From: JBBQHM01 sp038323965 | Lineage (GTDB): Bacteria > Verrucomicrobiota > Verrucomicrobiia > Chthoniobacterales > UBA10450 | Length of the DNA: 6,075 bases | NCBI GenBank assembly: GCA_038323965.1 | Contig: JBBQHM010000125.1 | Location: forward strand, 1-6,075 | Reading direction: 5' to 3' | Shown here: positions 5,933 to 6,075 of the stretch, one piece after another | Layout: each line of letters starts with the position of its first letter | Numbering within the stretch: the stretch's first letter is position 1 | The notes under the pieces: generated by a model | Databases searched by the model: none | The model's input: only the letters and a program-made list of their open reading frames with translations | Told to the model about the DNA's origin: nothing | Made by a program: the position numbers and the translations under genes

Positions 5933-6075
5933 TCAGCCCAGCCGAAACTTAACGTCCTTAACTACTTTCCCGCCAAAGCGTTGTTTAAGTTTGCGAACTA
6001 CTTCCGCCTTGGAAATCTGCTCCAATTCGTAATGCAGCGATGGTTGCAGCACGCGCACGTAAAGTATTCCTTCGC
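5933..6075 (-). CDS. dciA: 3' end of a DUF721/DciA-like protein (partial)
   Basis: The frame enters at the right edge and ends at TGA (5935-5933), leaving 46 residues. The pattern EGILYVRVLQPSLHYELEQIS, then a helix KAEVVRKLKQRFG, then a final strand VVKDVKFRLG matches the C-terminal half of the DUF721 (DciA) domain: a hydrophobic strand, an EL-containing helix, and an I-x-F-R-x-G end. DciA proteins, where studied, help load the DnaB replicative helicase at the chromosome origin. The N-terminus is outside the window, so length and start cannot be judged. About 64 bases separate it from the lipoprotein start and I see no terminator there, so the downstream genes may be partly read from this transcript. 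The symbol is given on family resemblance only. Confidence 0.62.
   Translation of the reverse strand, partial: EGILYVRVLQPSLHYELEQISKAEVVRKLKQRFGGKVVKDVKFRLG

Overview
The window reads as a compact, one-directional stretch of a Gram-negative bacterial chromosome. Every gene I can support lies on the minus strand, so transcription runs from the right edge to the left edge. Base composition is moderately GC-rich by eye. An outer-membrane beta-barrel protein, a lipoprotein and a large membrane-spanning class III cyclase carrying TolB-N-like and TPR domains all indicate a diderm. The cyclase subtype (an LPTGDGMAL signature plus an NMAQRVMDCGDAGHILLS signature), the FolB variant (RKFVLKDARYVSV) and the pairing with HTTM resemble, from memory, proteins of soil Verrucomicrobiota (Chthoniobacterales/Spartobacteria) and Acidobacteriota. 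I favour Verrucomicrobiota, as an inference only.

Layout in transcription order: (1) the 3' end of a DUF721/DciA-like gene, a putative replicative-helicase loader (6075-5933); (2) a small putative lipoprotein of unknown family (5868-5419); (3) a 190-residue N-terminally membrane-anchored protein of unknown family (5399-4827), whose start codon sits in the centre of a 22-bp perfect palindrome; (4) a 322-residue HTTM-family membrane protein related to vitamin K-dependent gamma-carboxylase (4830-3862), joined to gene 3 by a GTGA overlap; (5) an 812-residue class III nucleotidyl cyclase / TolB-N-like / TPR protein (3852-1414), nine bases after the HTTM stop and in the same frame; (6) an outer-membrane beta-barrel protein (1357-482), possibly with its own promoter; (7) a FolB-like dihydroneopterin aldolase (377-30); (8) the first ten codons of a gene that looks like argH, coupled to folB by a TGATG overlap.

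Functionally, genes 2 to 5 are tightly packed and probably co-transcribed. They would place a lipoprotein, an anchored protein, a polytopic HTTM protein and a trans-membrane cyclase in the same envelope. FolB (folate) and ArgH (arginine) are housekeeping genes, as is DciA, so the envelope/cyclase cluster is an accessory-looking insert between core genes. The parts most worth follow-up are the cyclase, which keeps its metal-binding and transition-state residues but has lost both canonical purine-selecting residues; the palindrome with the AUG in its loop; and the HTTM plus small-partner pair. No RNA gene, CRISPR array, insertion sequence or convincing intrinsic terminator was seen, and there is no gene-free stretch longer than about 100 bases.
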